A DNA stretch of 64,000 bases from Bullera alba. Lineage: Eukaryota; Basidiomycota; Tremellomycetes; Tremellales; Bulleraceae. Positions 1 through 13,046 of this stretch are shown here, piece by piece. The stretch is from assembly GCA_001600095.1 (NCBI GenBank), contig BCIX01000001.1:2877198-2941197 (forward strand). Reading direction: 5' to 3'. The notes under the pieces were generated by a model that was given only the letters and a program-made list of their open reading frames with translations, made no database searches and had not been told where the DNA came from. Numbering within the stretch: position 1 is the first letter of the stretch; each line of letters starts with the position of its first letter. A program made the position numbers and the translations under genes.

Positions 1-417
1 ATGCGTTAAAGGGGGTCCACAGGGTTGTTTACGTCGAGATCTATCCTTCCAAGTACTACAACACATGAAAGTCGAAAGCAAGGTTGGGATGCATGCTGTA
101 GATGCTAGCGAGCTTAGTGTGACTTGTGGTGATGAAGCAAGCTGTGACCCTACGGTCCCATCAAGTTGCCTCGATTGCCTCCGAGGTCCGCAGTTGTCTG
201 CATCACTGGGAAAACATCCGATGTGGAGGTCCCCTCGAAGTCCCCGAAGTCCGAAGGCGGTGACGACTACAGTACTCTACAAGCAAGGTGGTCAACATGG
301 CAGTCAGCTCTGCATACATACTCGTGAGCTCCATGAAGCAGTCTGATTCTCCACTCCCGAGGGACTCTGGACGCCTATTCATGACTCTACGTTACTTGAA
401 ATTTCTATCACGGAAAG
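1..417. other. gene-free stretch downstream of SMC6
   Basis: No reading frame here has codon use, motifs or splice signals that I can support as a gene. It is probably the 3' flank of SMC6 plus intergenic DNA. The short open frame at 65-346 on the plus strand is compositionally unremarkable and resembles nothing I know. Confidence 0.5.
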
Positions 418-3400
418 TTACAACCTTGAAACGGTACTTGTTTTGCTGACATTTATCGCCTTCTGGCGGAGGGTTTCAACCAGCACATCCTCTAAGCCAC
501 AGGGGCAAAGTTCAAGGTAGCTCTGATTATTGATGTGGTCAGCTCGATCGGATATCTCGGTTACGACCAGATCGACGCACTGATTCCTTTCGGGATCGCT
601 CAATCGAATGATCTTGCAATCACCTCCCGTAGGCACATTGCTCATCGTCTGAGGAGTGATCAGGACATATTGCCTTCCGTCACTCTCTCTCGCGCCATCA
701 ATCTGTCAAAAGGATGCGGTCAGCTGCGTCCAAGCCGCCCACGGATGACAAGAGACACTCACCAGCATGGATCCGGCTAGAGCTCGGTTCGATTGGTCTA
801 GGAAAACGTCCCACTCGTCGAGACATCGGATAGGACCCGCGGCAGTGTCCCACATTGCGAGCAGGAGCGCCACCGTCGAATACGACCTCTCTCCTCCGGA
901 TAAGTTCTTGGGCGCCTTGAATCGAGCTTGCGTAGATGACTCTTGAGTCTCGTCCGCTTTGCTCCCAGCGGTTTGAACCTGAATCCAAGTCAATTAGCCC
1001 TTAGCGACCCTTTCGAGCACGTCGAGTGCGCTCACCAGGACCTTGAGCCGCCCGGCCGAGTGGTCGAAGTCCAGTCTTCCTTCAAAGCTCCTCTTCTGCA
1101 GATGGACGATGAACATGGTTCTCGCTCTAACCGCTATGTGCGCCCTCTGTTCCATCCACCATACCTGTCGCTTCTTATTTTCCTTGTGTAGGACGGTACA
1201 CAGATCGCCCAGATCTTTCACATGCTTCTGAATCTCATCTCTTCGTTTCAACTCCACGCCAAGAGTGCGTTGCATCTCCTCTACATCTTTACCGCCACTG
1301 CAAAGGCGTCAGTGTTACATCATCTCGCAGAACGTGCGGAGGCAACTTTGATCTCACTCCTTTTCGAAATTCTTGATTGCCTTATCGAGCGTCGCCTTTT
1401 CGGCCGTCAGAGCCTTCGAAGAGGCGGTGACTTCGACTCGAGCGCACTTGACGGTCGCTTCCTCGGCATATGACTATGTGTAAATTCAGTGTCTGGACTT
1501 GGGTCCCCTTCGAGCACTCACGACTGCCTCCGCTTCCAATTTAGCTTGTTGGGCGAGCATCCCTTCCAATGTAGCCTGATTACGCGCCATCCCCTTGGTC
1601 CAGTGCTCAATGCCTGCCGATACTTTGTGCCTTGCTGTACCGAGCTCCTGGATGGCTTTCTGAATATGGTGACGGTCGTCAGCTGAAGGTGCTGATGCGG
1701 ATGGAAACACTCTGACCTCTTTCTTACGTCTCTCCGGTTCAAACTCGTCGACTCGGGTTTGATATCCCGCGACGTCGGCACGGACTTTGTCAAGACTCTC
1801 TTCCATTTCCTGCAGTTCTTTCTGGACGGTTGGCAATTGCTTGGTGTAGCTCAATAATTCCTGCTCGAGGGTCTGGGGTCGATGTCAGTCAACGAAAGCG
1901 GCGCCGAGATGATCCGCCGGGGCACCAACGGCTTTGTTCTCCTCGAGACCGGCAACCTCGTCTTCAGGTCTTTCTTCGACCTTGTCCTTGAGCTGAATCA
2001 TCCTGTCCTGGGCAGTCGGAAGACCTCTGCGAACTTTTTCGAAAGCTCGCTGAGAGAATCGGTCAGTACGGCTCGCGAGGCTCGACTCTAGATTTAGACT
2101 GACTCGTGCATCGGCGAGCGCAGCTTTGGCTTGGTTCTTCGCTTGCGTGGCCTGGAAGAGCTGGTCGCTGATCTGTTGCTTGTAACGTTTTTGTGTTTCG
2201 AGATCTTGCTCTCGCTCGCTACAACAGGTCAACGGCCTAATCCAGCGACCCGATCTGCGCCCACTTACTGGATCTCCTGCCCGACGTTTTCGGAGAACAT
2301 GGGCCTGCCGTCCCAATGATGGATCGGCGCAGAGTTCCTTGACCTGCGATGAGGTGAGTCTGAGGTCTGATGGGTACGAGTGGTCCTCGGCTTTGCTCAC
2401 GCTTGTCCACCGACAGTCCTACGCTTGTCAGCAGATGCGATATCGCCTCGCAATAGGCCCTGGGCATTGAGCCGATCCAACAAGGCGTTGGCTTGATCTT
2501 CTTGGCGGCACACAAAGACCTGTTCGATTTTGGCTTGCACAATCAGGATTCGCAAGACGTCTGGATGATCAACCTGTACGCTGCATGAGTGTCTATTTCA
2601 GAAGTTCCCGCGCGATCAACTCACCTCGACCTTGCTGAGCACAGTTTCAGGATAGTATCGCCTGTTGTCGCCCGAGGAGAAGTTGAATTGGTCACCAGAA
2701 TGTTGAATAATCTGAGGGGGCTGTCTGCGACCAGTCCCAGGCAGATACCGACTGTCTGTCAGCCAGCTCAGTAGTCAAAACACTCACTTTGACTTCACGG
2801 CGTTGTCAAGAATCTGGAACAGTGTTTGTCTATCCTCGCTGCATCGCACAGCAAAAGCGTTCATCAAATTTCCCAGTAAGGCGGATATGAGCTCCTTGTA
2901 GTCCCAATCGAGAAGTTGGACGTGCATACCCAGCGGCCCAATCGGTTTGCTGTGCCTCCACCGGGCTCGGTCAATGTCTTTCAGCACCTGGTCGATGCCC
3001 TGTCCGAAAGCTAAGAGTCGGTTGTTCATTTGACTCCTCAGACCATTCAGCGCCTCGGTGGTCCGCTTGATGCCCTCTTCGGCCTGGAACAAGTCCCCTC
3101 GAATCCGATTCTCACCCTCTTCCGCCTGCTGAGCGGCCGATAGCTTGTCGTTGACATCGGCTTCCCTGATTGGCAACTCTCGTTTCAGCGAGTTGACCAG
3201 CTCTTCGATCTTGCGGATGTCGGCCTTTGTTTTAGCCTGCTCTGGTGTCTCTTCGGCATCTTGCAGCCTTCGCTTCTCTTCAATCTTGCGGTTGAGCCGG
3301 GCGATATCCTCCTCACGTTCACGGATCACAGATTCTTTGGACCGCAATTCGCTCTAATGCAAGAGGTGAGCTCTGATACACCTGAGACACCGCAAAAGTC

Positions 3401-5105
3401 TGATTCACCTGTTGCTCGTTCAGCATCCTACGAGCGGTGGCCATGCGGTCTTTCGCCTTTTTCAAGTCCTTTTTGAGTGGAACGCTTTGATTATCGTAAT
3501 CCTTCATTTCTTCTTGCATGTCATGGAAAGCGGTTTCGATCGGTTCCATCTTGAGCTTGAACACATGAGCAACGAGAAGCGAACTTACGACTTACTTTAG
3601 CTTTTTCGAGTTCAACGCCAATATCTTTCACCTTCTCTTCCTGCTCTGCCACTATGTCTACATAGTCATCTCGTTCCTGTGAACCGCATTAACAAAACAT
3701 GCATTGACTGTGCGTTTCGCTCACCTTTTCTTTGGCTACCACACCAGCCCACGTCAGCTCCTTGTCGATTTGGTGACTCCTCAACTTCTTCTCCATGACC
3801 TTCTCCGACGCGGCCACTTGTTGTGTCAAGCGTTCGATGCGGACTATCATGTCAGGAAGCTGTTCCTTCTGCAAATCGATGATGTGCTGGGTCTGCCCGA
3901 TCATTTGCTTCTGCTTGTCGTACGAGTCGGAAAGGGACTGCAACTGAGACCCTTCCAGGAAGAACTATGGCGGAGGGCATCAGCGCATCACGCGTGAGTC
4001 ACCCGTAAGGTGCTGCTATTCGCCAGCTCACCTTGTACAGTTGCGCATCGTTCGCATTCTGCAAGAAATTTCTGGCCGCATCTTGGGTGAGCACAGTGAG
4101 AGGCGAGTCGATGACGATACCGAAACACTGAACCATGGCCTGAAGTTCCTCTCGCTTCGTGTTGAGGATCCGCCCGTCCCTGGTGGCACGGAATTTGTAC
4201 GCGCTGGTGCCATTCACGCCGATGTGTCGTTCGATGATGATGTTCGGTGAGTAAATGTCGGGCTTGTAGGCGTCCGGACCTTTGTTGAGCATTGTCAAAA
4301 TGATGACGGCTTTCCTGCAGCAGGGTTAGTCGCGGACATATGAGATGATTTTCGCCGCACTCACTCGGCGCCCTTCCTCACTAGTTCCTTCAGGCCTGAA
4401 CCTCGGCCGGTCGAGGCGGCTTTGGAGCCCAGAGCAATGGAGACGGCCGTGAGAATGGCAGATTTACCACCTGACATGATTTATCAGTCGGGACGGGCGG
4501 TAATTGGCTGCGATTCTCACTCACTTCCGTTGTGTCCGACCAGGAAATTGAGACGCGGACCGAAATCAACTGTAGTATGCTTGTGGTTCATAAAGTCGAT
4601 CAGAGTGACGCTCTTGATGACACCGCATTCTGCCGGTACCTGTAGATAGCATGAGCTTAATTAATTTACTGAGGCCGAACTCCTCTTGGCGGGACCACTC
4701 ACGCCAGTGTGACGCTCTCTCCTGGCCCTGGCCTTGTGGTAGGCTTTGACGTTTTCGACATCGTCTGGGAATTCGAGCAGTTTCAACCTGTCTGCCTCGG
4801 CCTCCGAGTCCAATTCATCGTTCGATTCGTCCGCGTCGGAATCTTCTAGATCTTGCGTGTTCCCTTCACGACCGATGGACATGTTCACATCGCGTCCGGA
4901 GTAACTCGCAGATCCAGATGCTCGTGCTTGCCCACGAGATCCAGATCCCTCATCCTCTGTCAGACGCCTCTTCTTGATCTATGGCAAAGACTCAGCTGCA
5001 CATTTTGTCTGCCGAAAGCGGGACAGGACCTACCACGCGCTGTCTCGGTCTTCCTCCCGTCTCATCCGCGTCCTCGCCGTTCGACTCGAAATCTGATCTC
5101 TTCAT
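418..5105 (-). CDS. SMC6: SMC6, structural maintenance of chromosomes protein 6
   Basis: ATPase subunit of the nuclear SMC5/6 complex, which acts in recombinational repair and in resolving joined chromosomes. The N-terminal part has an acidic and basic leader followed by the ATPase head: 'FLVGHNG' and, after an intron, 'GKSAILTAVSIALGSKA', together forming the Walker A site. It then has 'VIDSPLTVLTQDAARNFL', typical of Smc6. The centre is long coiled coil around a hinge segment near 2.8-3.0 kb. The C-terminal head has the signature 'NLSGGERSYSTVALLLAMW' and the Walker B 'CLDEWDVFLD', followed by 'IIRLSDPER', the Smc6-type end. The start is the ATG at 5103-5105, opening with 'MKRSDFESNGED'; the next intron joins to 'IKKRRLTEDEG'. 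The last intron is at 703-762. About ten or more short introns are present. The TAA stop is at 418-420. Family identity is very safe; some internal exon edges in the coiled coil are not. Confidence 0.95.
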
Positions 5106-7496
5106 AGTGGTAGGACCACCAAGCTTTGTAGCTTCCGGTCGGCATACCTCAGCACAAGGTTAGATCAGCGAGCTACTTGCCCCTTAAGCGTGCCCAGTCA
5201 GTAGTGGACAGCTTGGACTGAGAAGGTGGTGATTGAAGTGTCGACATGTGGAAATGAGGAAATGAGCTAGGGCAGCGCTCCCGCGGCGGGCGAAGGGACG
5301 CGTTTGTCGCGTGGCAGGATTTGGTCTGTTTCACTTACGTAAGAACATGGGAGAGCTTTTCCAGTCCCACACTTAAGCGGGTGTTCGAGCGATCACTAAC
5401 TCGATGAGGCCGATGGTACTACTGCAGGACAAGTGCGCAATCCAAGCACAATCTTGCATTCAGTCTACGAGGTACAGACGCATGAACGTTTCCGCGCTCT
5501 TCCGCGCCCTATGCATTTGTAGTCCAAGTCCTATAGGCGACCACTAAGGCAAGCAGGATCCGATGAGAGCATCGTCCGATCAAATCAATGAGGTCTTCAA
5601 CTTGCCTTCAACGAATCCCTCTGACAGGTGTATCAGGAAGACTGTTGACACCGCGATTCCTGTGCCCTTGTCGCCGCTGTTTCGTGTTTGGCGTAGGTGG
5701 GGGAAAGCATGCGCGAATCGGGTGACTCTCGGGGGTATTGGTCTCCTTGCCGGCCTCTTCCTCCGCCATTGTCCAGCAGCAGATCCTCGTCCCTTTCTCC
5801 GGTGACTGGAAACATGATATCCAGAACATGGTCGTCCTCGTAATAGCGGGTCTCATTGTGACAAAGAGGAAACGATCGAGAATGCGTTGAAGTCATCGGT
5901 ATCGGAGGGCTCCAAGACGCGTTGCACGGGTTGAGGAACGATTATGTCGATTTGTGCACTGTTATCGACTACAGCCTCTCGGCACGCTCGAGCTCAAGCT
6001 GGAAGCATTCGATAAGCAATAACGTGAGTTGCAGGCCATGTCCAATGACAGCAGATTTCTGTAGGGTTATAGGCGGAGCGCGGGTGAGGTAGGAAATATA
6101 GTGGGAGTCGAGGGATTGCGTTGAGGAGCAGATCGTGGCGCACGACCTAGCTCACTGTTGTACGTTGTGGGCCCAGAGTTGTACTCGAATGGCGAACCGA
6201 GAGATTGTCGAGCACACCAAAAGCTGTGATGAGATCTCATGAGGTGCATGTCACCTATGGCACGAGCACCCGAGGTTGAGGATAGCCGTACTTGCAGAGC
6301 GAAGATAACACCATTCAACAGGGACCGGGGCCGACTTGGCGTAACACCATACCGGATCGTTTAACGACTACGGCTCCAACTGCCCTGGGGCAAGACATAG
6401 CATAGCAAGGTCCGACCCTGTCCGACCCGTCCGTCGCCCCAATGGTGCCACCCAGCGAGGAAGTTGGCCTGATTTATCCAGATCTGCTGCAGATATTATT
6501 GAAGCGAATTCGAAGTGCTGAGCATTGTCGAACGACGGACCTCAGATAGTATATCCATACCGCTTGATTCCAGTCGAAGCAGATGTGACCAACAGGGCGA
6601 ACGAGGGGAATCACTCACGACATTTGGTTCTCATGACGTGACTCAGACTTCGGCATGAAACCCTGTCGAGCAGCTTCAAGCTTGGGTGACCTTTTTGAAC
6701 ACATTGTACTTAGGCTATGCGCAGCACTAGCAGTGAAATTAGTGAAGCTTGTCGGATATGCTATCGATCGCTGTCCGTTACCGCTCAGTGTGAAATATGC
6801 ACCCCGCATGGATGCAAGCTTGGATGCAACGTAGGACGTTTGGAACGACGATCGCTGGAGGAGAACGGCGCGTGATCAAAATTACCCCGGACCATCACGC
6901 AAATATCCCCGCATTCGTTCAGCTTCACCGTTTTGTCCCAAAACTGTCTCACAAGGGCTTATTTTACAATGCCTAGATTTGCCATGTTTTAGGCGTGGGG
7001 ATGATCTCGTCCCAGCAGTCTGCATAGGCGTCTGTAGAACGTCCGCTCGGTTCCGTTGAGTACTGCCCGGGTGCCGACTGCCGAGCACCACACGGCCACA
7101 AAGGCCGGCCTCATCTGCTGCTTATGCTCAGCCAAGTGAGGCTCGATCAGTCTGGCTCAGTACTATATAGTGCTGCATGCTATTCACATATAGCGTCCTC
7201 ATCACCTCAGAACAGTCCTGGACGGTCTATTTGTGGCCGTGAATGAGCGTGAATGCCCTTAACGAGGCGGGTGCATGAGGTCCACCGCTGCGTACGTTTG
7301 GTCCGCAAGTCGGACGGGATCCTCCTCATCCGACCTCACCTTATAAGCGCCGCTTGAGGCGAGACTCGACTCAACTCGATGTATCTCCATGACTCGGTCT
7401 GATGCTGAGGTCCACTGCTGTCATGTAGATATATTGCACGCGTTCCGGCTGTCTCGAGAATATTGACCCGCATTCATACTGTACTGTCTGCCCGCG
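5106..7496. other. 2.4 kb gap between divergent SMC6 and GNAT1
   Basis: This is the divergent upstream region of SMC6 (minus) and the first GNAT gene (plus). It holds several open frames of 60-87 codons on both strands. The best looking is minus 5633-5896, with an acidic stretch around 'DDHVLDIMFPVTGERDED'. None has a recognisable domain or a convincing spliced partner. No tRNA, transposon or satellite was recognised. The gap could hold an unannotated short gene or a non-coding RNA. Confidence 0.4.
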
Positions 7497-8535
7497 ATGG
7501 TGTCTTACAGAAACGATTATGTGCCCCCATCAAGCGACATACCACGAGACATCCATCTGAACACTCCGTTGGAGGAGTACGACATCAACTACCTCCTCGA
7601 CGTCAAGGAGCTGTCCTCTGATCGAGTCCAGCTGAGGCCTTTCATCGTGAGCCTCAAGATCTCCCTCAGGTGACTTCGGCTGATTTGCATCTAGCCCTCG
7701 CTTCATGCCCAATTGCTGCTCGAAGGGGTCCAAGCTAATCCGGGGGTGTTGCGATGGTTGGGGGTCAAGCCGTTCCAGGACGTCAATGACGTCTTGGTCT
7801 GGGCTGAAAGCGTAGCGAGGAGACCTCATGTATGTCGACCTCGATCATCCCCATTGGACTGTCCTGGGCACCGACTGAGATGGGCTTGGTTTTAGGACAA
7901 CCTGACTTACGCCATTTACACCGACAGACCTGGTGCCGACACACCCAAGACTGATCCCAGCGAATATGTCTTCGCAGGAGTCATCACGCTACTTTATACG
8001 AATCTGACTCACCTTATGATCGAGCCAGGGTGGATCGTGATCCTGCAGCCATTCCAGGTCGGTCCTCGTTCCACCGCTCTGACAACATCGACCCACTGTA
8101 CATCCGCTGGGCGAGAGGCTGTAACTGACATTCTTTAGAGGACACACGTACTCACACATGCCGCTGGACTGGTGATGCATCGCATCCTCGACATGCCTGC
8201 CGACGGAGGCTACGGCATGCGTCGGTGCCAATGGACCACGACGTCTCTCAACCTCGCGAGTCAGAACGCCGCTAAACGCCTGGGATACCAATACGAAGGG
8301 GTTCTCCGAGCTCAGTGGATCTGCCCTCCAGGTAAAGAGGGTGTCAGGCGTGAGTCCCCTTCGACTCAGTCACGGTACGAGTAAGCTGCGTATACTGAAT
8401 CATGACATAGCGGGGCGCAAGGGCGACAGGTATGATAACCAAATGCAGCGAGACAACTGGTACGCCGCGGTCACTTTTGAGGATTGGGAAAACGGAGTTC
8501 GTGATCACGTAGACAAGTTGATAGCCAGGCGGTAG
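7497..8535 (+). CDS. GNAT-family N-acetyltransferase, copy 1 (RimJ/RimL-like)
   Basis: Predicted acetyl-CoA-dependent N-acetyltransferase of roughly 245-260 residues; the substrate is unknown. Reading from the ATG at 7497-7499, exons give 'DVKELSSDRVQLRPFI', then a segment ending 'WAESVARRPH', then 'DNLTYAIYTDRPG', then 'RTHVLTHAAGLVMHRIL'. After that comes the typical GNAT C-terminal block 'RCQWTTTSLNLASQNAAKRLGYQYEG' (read in two pieces), where a side chain adopts the 'N..S...A..LGF.YEG' pattern of RimL-type enzymes. It ends 'VRDHVDKLIARR' with TAG at 8533-8535. At least four introns are supported, with GT and AG borders at residue-conserved places. It is a clear paralogue of the gene at 18975-20073, including intron positions. 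Both run in the same direction. Lon lies 227 bases downstream in convergent orientation. Confidence 0.85.
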
Positions 8536-8762
8536 CTGTATCCGCGAAGTAGTTTAGAGTGAAGCTTTGCTGCAATGCATGACAGATCTGATAATGGTAA
8601 GATGCGAATGCTACGCTTTGGATATCTATTGGCCCGCCGCAATGAAGTGGGTTTGGGAATTATGGCCTGTCGTCGCTCTCGTAGAAGAGGGAGTTTATGA
8701 CCTTGGCGTTCTTACTGTAAAATTACATGGTTCTTTCCCTTCTTCGTATCCTGCCTCCAGTC

Positions 8763-11700
8763 CTACTTCTCGCTCGAAGCCTCGGTTGGCAATACCCTCT
8801 CTGGCTCCTTGTCTATAGGAAGAGTCTCCTTCCACCTCTCGGCTATTGGCTCGCCTCTGAATACCTCGTGCAGGACTTGTCTGATACCATCGACGTAGAC
8901 GAACTCTATGCCCTCTTTGACTGAATCGGGAACGTTTTCCTCAATCTCCGCTCGGCAACCAAGAGGGATGACAAGTTCTACAGCGTCATCAGCTTGTGCT
9001 CAGATCGGCAAGTCAACGTCTCACTCACTCTTGATACCCGTCCTGTGCGCGGCCAAAGTCTTCTCCTTCAATCCTCCGACTCTCAGTACCTGACCAAGGA
9101 GAGTGATCTCTCCAGTCAGAGCGATATCCCAATCGACCTTGGTCTTTGTCAACAGCGACACCAGAGCAACGACCAGGGCTGTTCCGGCACTAGGTCCATC
9201 TTTGCCGATGGCTCCCTCTGGCATGTGCAGGTGAATGTCCTTGTCGGTGAGGATGGTGTCGGCGTCTGATTTGGTAATGCCCAGAGCAAAGGCGTTACTC
9301 TTGACCCAGCTGACCGCCAACTGGGCAGACTCGCGAATGACCTCGCCAAGTTTACCGGTAAGTTGAAGGTTGCCTTTACCTGGCATGGACGAGACTTCGA
9401 TGGGGAGGACAGTTCCTTGGCCCTCTCCTGACGCTGCGAGTCCGTGACTGACACCAGCCGGTGGTGGACTCGTCCAGATTCTATCCGTCTGGAAGTATGG
9501 TCTGGATTCATCGTCAGCTCGCAGCTACGTTAGCACCACGCTAACTGTACTCACGCTCCGACGTAGTCCTTCAAGTTCTCAGGGGTGATGTGAATACTAA
9601 TGCTGGCCGGCAACTTCAAAGGCTGTCGAGCAGCTGTGGTGACTGGTGTGACGTCGGGCTTGACTCCCTCATCCTTAGCACCTTCGTCTCCGGGCAGACG
9701 TTCCGACACAGGTTTGACATCTGGCTCCTGAGTCTCGACAGTGCCCGCAACTGCCTCATTCTCGGTCGAGGATGTGGCAGTGGTCGAAGCCGTTGAGGCT
9801 GCAGCGGGTACCGGTGTGGGCTCGGGAAGGGCCTCTTCGCCTAGATCAGACACAATCTTGAACGCGGCTTTTCGATAGACCTGTTGCGACGTCAGCGAGC
9901 GTAACCGGGCCTCAGCAACAAGGGTGCCTACTCGCCTTCTCGATGAGCTTTTTCAGGTTTCTCACACCGCTTTCCCTGGCGTACCACCGGATGATAGTGT
10001 CCACAGCCTCGGGAGCGATCGTCACATCCACGTCCTTCAATCCCGATTGCTCTTTGGCCTGGGGGCCCAAAAATCTCTCGGCAATCGCCTTCTTCTCCGC
10101 GGCGACGTATCCCGATAGCTCGATCACCTCCAGTCGATCAAGCAGAGGTCGAGGAATGGTATGAAGCACGTTGGCTAGGGATATCATCAGTATGGTGCCG
10201 GGGATGAAGGGAGGCCTGACTCACCAGTGCAAACGAACAACACTCTCGATAGGTCGATAGGCACATCAAGGCTGCAGAAGATTTAGCTGCCTGCACGAGA
10301 GAAGCAAAAGTTTCAGCTGACTTACTAATGATCCATGAAAGACGAATTCTGCTCTGGGTCCAGCATCTCGAGGATTGCACCTTGTGGGTCACCACCGTTC
10401 ATCCTTCCAGCACCTATCTTGTCAATCTCGTCGATCAAGATCAGCGGGTTCTCCACTTGAACCTTCTTCAAGGCTTGAACCGCTTTTCCAGGCATGGCAC
10501 CGATATAAGTCCTTCGGTGACCCTTGATCTCGGCGACATCACTCAGACCACCAACAGAGAATCGGTAGAACTGTCGACCTAGAGCTCGCGCGATCGACTT
10601 TCCAATACTGGTCTTTCCCACACCCGGAGGTCCGGATAGGCAGATGATCTTTCCTTGAACGCTACCTCGTAGCTTGCCAACCGCCAAGAACTCGAGGATC
10701 CGGTCTTTGACGTCTTTCAAGCCGTAGTGATCGTCGTCGAGGACGGTTCGGGCGTGAGGTATGTTGAAGTTTTCAGGGGAGTGCACGCCCCATGGGACTG
10801 CAGTGATCCAGTCGAGGTAGTTTCTAGTCACGGCGAACTCGCTCGAGACCTGTTCCAAACCAACGAGCTTGCTCAACTCCTCGTCAAAGACCTTTCGTAC
10901 GCCTTCCGGCATGGCGAGCTTGGCGGCCTTCTCCTTGAACTTCTCTACTAGCTTGTCCTTGCCGTCGCTCTCCATACCCAGCTCCCTCTTGATCCCCTTG
11001 AGCTGTTCCATCAGGTAGAACTCTCGCTGTCGTTTCTGGATCTTGCTCTCTACGTCCCGGCTGATCTTTTGTTGTAATTGGGCATTGATCAACTCCTTCT
11101 TCAGGATCAAAAGCGCCTTTTGCAATCGGTCCTCCATCGACGTCGATTCCAAGAGCGATTGCAAGTCACTAGCCTCGCCCGTGGAGACGGCGGCGGCAAA
11201 GTCGGCCAATCGCTGTGGCTCATCGAAGACGTTGGTGGTGCTGTGCGACATGGTGAATGATGCAACTGAAAATGTGTCAGCTAAGATAACATAGGCAAGG
11301 CATGATACTCACTCTGTTCTCTGAAGATGACTTGAATCTGGGCGAGATCTTTGAAAGCCGAGATGAGCTCGCTCATCAAAGCTCTGATCATCTGCGAGTC
11401 TTTGTTGTATGGCTCGACAGTACAGTTTGAGACGTTTGAGAGGGAGATTTCCGGGATGAGGGGATGCAAGAAGCCAACTTGCGAGTGTTTCGGCGAAGCC
11501 TTTGTGTCGGGTTCTGTTTCTGCTTCTGTTAGCTGGATTCGAGGGAAGGATGATGTGCCTTACTCACCTGGTTTATCGGATGAGGTACCCAGTTCCTCTC
11601 TGATCGAGTCAACAGTCGGTACCCCCGGTTCGAAACTCGAAACCTCGGCCTCGCCTTCATCTTTCTGTACCTCGTTCACTGCGGCTGTTGAGGGAGCTTC

Positions 11701-12630
11701 GCCTTGGGGCGAGGTCACTAGCTCGTCGATCCTGATCCTGCGGTGAGGGTACAGAACAACTGTCAAGGCTTTCTGCTCATCCTTGTTCTCCGCCTTATCA
11801 CTCTGTCCAGGCGACGTCGAGCCTGCCGATTTGCGGTCGGATGACTCGAAGGTGCTTGTGATCTGGGCAAAGACACCGACCGGGTGAACTTGATCCACAG
11901 ACGTGATAACGTCCGCATCGGCTTTCGGGTCCTTGAACAGGAAAGCACCTAGGTATGGCTGTCCGTGGGCGAGCAACTCCTTGATCGCTTTGATCACGGG
12001 TGGGTGGGTGATGGTGACCGCTTTGTAGAAGGTGGGGAACAGGGGTCTATGGGTGATGGGCAGGGCGAGGACTTGAGGGAATACTGCTGGAACATTAAGC
12101 TTTGCGATTTCCTTTCCTGTCTCTTTGGGTCCATCGCCATTCGAGCCGTCGTTGCCTCCGCCACCTCCGCTGCCATTACTGACACCCGATGAGCTCGTCT
12201 TTGCATCGGCCGAAGACGAGGCGGAGACTTTGGATCTCGATGTCGATTCAGAATCGGCTTTGTCGATCTGAGCCTTGGCAGCGCGTTCTTGTGCCGCTTT
12301 GCTCGATTCGGCCTGTTGGTCCTGACCCTTTTCGATATCTTCTTTCAGCTCCGATTTCTTCTCTTCCTCTGTTGCTTCCTCGGATTTTCCCTCTTTGCCG
12401 TCTTGTCCAGCGGCATTAACCCATCGCTTGCTGTCTTTCAGCGATCTCGATGACGAGTGGATCGCTCGGCTCTGGCGCGATAGCGATGCCAAGCTCTCAT
12501 CGAATATCGAAGGAGTGACATACGATCCTATTCTACGAGATGATAGTGATGATGCCGATGTCGTTGGGAGTGACAGTAGTGGTGTCACCCGACCGCTACC
12601 TCGACGTATCGATGACCGAATTGGAATCAT
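8763..12630 (-). CDS. PIM1: Lon protease homologue, mitochondrial (Pim1)
   Basis: ATP-dependent serine protease of the mitochondrial matrix that removes misfolded and oxidised proteins. The ATG at 12628-12630 starts a leader rich in Arg and Ser ('[15 protein letters not shown]') that suits mitochondrial import. A low-complexity acidic and Gly/Ser linker follows, then the N-terminal Lon domain ('[18 protein letters not shown]'). The AAA+ module has Walker A 'GPPGVGKT', Walker B '[11 protein letters not shown]' and the '[18 protein letters not shown]' region. The protease domain carries the Ser-Lys dyad: 'DGPSAGTAL' holds the nucleophile and '[10 protein letters not shown]' the lysine. The end reads '[10 protein letters not shown]' with the stop at 8763-8765. 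An extra Glu/Pro/Ala-rich insert lies between the AAA+ and protease parts (around 9.6-9.85 kb). Several short introns are present. Length of about 1,100 residues is normal for fungal mitochondrial Lon. Confidence 0.95.
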
Positions 12631-13046
12631 CGCCGCGACGAGATTTACAGCGAGGAAAGTCGGGGGGCCGTGGAAAGTTGAGAGATGCTCTACGAGCTGC
12701 CTGGATGCGCTGTCGCGATCCTCGATGCGGGAAGAGCACGAAGCAAATGATGTGGATTGCGATGATAGAGGACGAGATCAAGTATGGTTCGCGATTAATC
12801 ATCGACGCCTTGCCCGGATAGATCAGCCAAGCAGCCAGCGTAATCGCTGCGGTGGCAAAGAAAGTGGAGGTCGTTCGACGGCCAGATCAATCGCAGCCCC
12901 GCCTGCTTCCGATCCGTAGCGAGTCGCCGGCCGATGTATCACGATTGCATCGAGAGACACAGTATTAAGCTGCATACATCATTGATGAGCCACGATAGTA
13001 AGTTGGCTCATTGGCTAGCTTTCATCGAGCACGAGGATTCGAGATC
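12631..13046. other. intergenic, Lon promoter and DUF7598 3' flank
   Basis: Both neighbours are on the minus strand, so this 416-base stretch should contain the terminator of the DUF7598 gene and the promoter of Lon. A plus-strand open frame (12395-12919) crosses it but overlaps the Lon leader antisense and has no recognisable feature. Confidence 0.4.

Noticed and set aside
12395..12919. 174-codon plus-strand open frame over the Lon start
   Set aside because: It is antisense to the Lon leader, has no domain or splice structure, and is explained by the Lon coding bias on the other strand.
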